A stretch of DNA of 64,000 bases, from assembly GCF_030867385.1 (NCBI RefSeq), contig NZ_JAPFBJ010000001.1, forward strand, positions 682,001 to 746,000. Reading direction: 5' to 3'. The first letter of the stretch is position 1; every line of letters begins with the position of its first letter. The position numbers were made by a program, and so were the translations under genes. Below the pieces are notes generated by a model. The model saw only the letters and a list, made by a program, of their open reading frames with translations, did not search any database and was not told the DNA's origin. This document shows, one piece after another, positions 63,474 to 64,000 of this stretch. The DNA comes from Sphingobium sp. DEHP117. GTDB taxonomy: Bacteria > Pseudomonadota > Alphaproteobacteria > Sphingomonadales > Sphingomonadaceae.

Positions 63474-64000
63474 ACCATCTATCTTTAGAATCTTTTAAAT
63501 CCCCTCCAACCGGCCGATTGGTGTTGACAAGAATGAAGTTGTTCGGATGAAGGCCAGTTCTGTTACTGTACGATCCATTAAATATATTCTTATTGTTAAT
63601 AACTTGATCGACGGTCATGTGCTCACCGCTAGGTAAGCTCAACATTCTGTCAAATGTATTTGCGTATGCCGATAAAAATTTGGACCCGTTATCAGAAAAA
63701 TAGCCTCCGTACGCCGATGGAACAAGTTGAAACGCACGAAACACGTCGTCGCCAAGTATATCTTGCGCCTGGATGCCGTTAAATGTTCCAGAGAGCGCCT
63801 TTTTTGCTACTTCTCCATGACCTCTTAGTCCGTGAGAAAATTCCCTCACATAAATATGACCCAGCTCATGCCAAATCGCAGACGCCGCAAAATCCGCCGC
63901 CGAAATAAACCCTAAAGCGGTTCGGTCCTGGACCGAAAATTTCCCTCCTCCTAACGAAGTCCAGTCGTTCAGATTTCCAGTGAACACATCTATCTTGGCA
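63472..64000 (-). CDS. partial HELGH-motif protein, cut at both ends of view
   Basis: An AT-rich gene on the minus strand that enters from beyond the window; the frame is open at 64000 (AKIDVFTGNLNDW) and the GTG at 63987 is not a convincing start. It has AASAIWHELGHIYVREFSHG, an HExxH zinc-peptidase-like motif with a further His 8 residues on. The frame ends in TAA made at the edge of REP copy I, so the native C terminus is probably missing. It may be a secreted or toxin-type peptidase; that is a guess. Composition matches the other AT-rich genes of this region. Confidence 0.6.
   Translation of the reverse strand, partial: AKIDVFTGNLNDWTSLGGGKFSVQDRTALGFISAADFAASAIWHELGHIYVREFSHGLRGHGEVAKKALSGTFNGIQAQDILGDDVFRAFQLVPSAYGGYFSDNGSKFLSAYANTFDRMLSLPSGEHMTVDQVINNKNIFNGSYSNRTGLHPNNFILVNTNRPVGGDLKDSKDRW

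Overview
The window is GC-rich chromosomal DNA from an alphaproteobacterium, most likely a sphingomonad (Sphingomonadales). The pointers are the XrtA/PEP-CTERM signalling genes (TIGR03013-type sugar transferase, PrsK, PrsR, TPR protein), an ScfR-type regulator divergent from isocitrate lyase, a TraA/DUF6118 mobilisation pair, and overall gene style. I see no rRNA and no CRISPR array. There is one tRNA, tRNA-Leu(CAG).

Layout. (1) 1-10.1 kb is an accessory/stress segment: an ABC ATPase, FtsX-type permease and HlyD-type adaptor efflux operon, a beta-CASP metallo-hydrolase, then a leftward operon (His-rich exported peptide, cytochrome b, membrane-anchored LuxR-type regulator, VIT-family protein) and a rightward MFS exporter. 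(2) 10256-28591 is an integrative and mobilisable element bounded by a 16-bp direct repeat that is the 3' end of tRNA-Leu(CAG). It holds integrase, excisionase/AlpA genes, a type I restriction-modification locus with a PrrC-like anticodon nuclease candidate, a two-gene secreted cargo module (Cys-repeat protein plus permuted papain-like protein), traD/traC, a Ti-like oriT, the TraA relaxase and a DUF6118 protein. An IS1380-family element splits hsdS. (3) 28.8-41 kb is core metabolism: an NDUFA9-like protein, uppP, gltD and gltB with a DUF2059 gene between them, aceA and its divergent ScfR-type regulator. (4) 42-56.3 kb is envelope biology: the XrtA sugar transferase and prsK-prsR-prsT, convergent Kdo genes (kdsD-kdsB-kdsA), an alpha/beta hydrolase, thiE, and an acyltransferase, ACP, adenylate-forming ligase and SDR cassette. 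(5) 56.3-64 kb is a plastic region. AT-rich genes of unknown function are broken by a second IS1380 copy and by nine copies of a ~28-bp REP-like repeat. Two RAYT (REP-associated tyrosine transposase) genes lie there, and the 3' tail of one is repeated in a 238-bp tandem array. A truncated HELGH-motif protein runs off the right edge.

How it fits together. The element in (2) pairs defence (type I R-M plus anticodon nuclease) with unexplained secreted cargo. It carries its own relaxase and oriT but no visible coupling protein or type IV secretion genes, so it probably relies on a helper. The envelope genes suggest XrtA-linked exopolysaccharide, Kdo synthesis and lipid or acyl modification. The strongest candidates for something undescribed are the secreted Cys-repeat/papain-like pair, the PrrC-like nuclease beside an IS-split hsdS, and the RAYT tail array.
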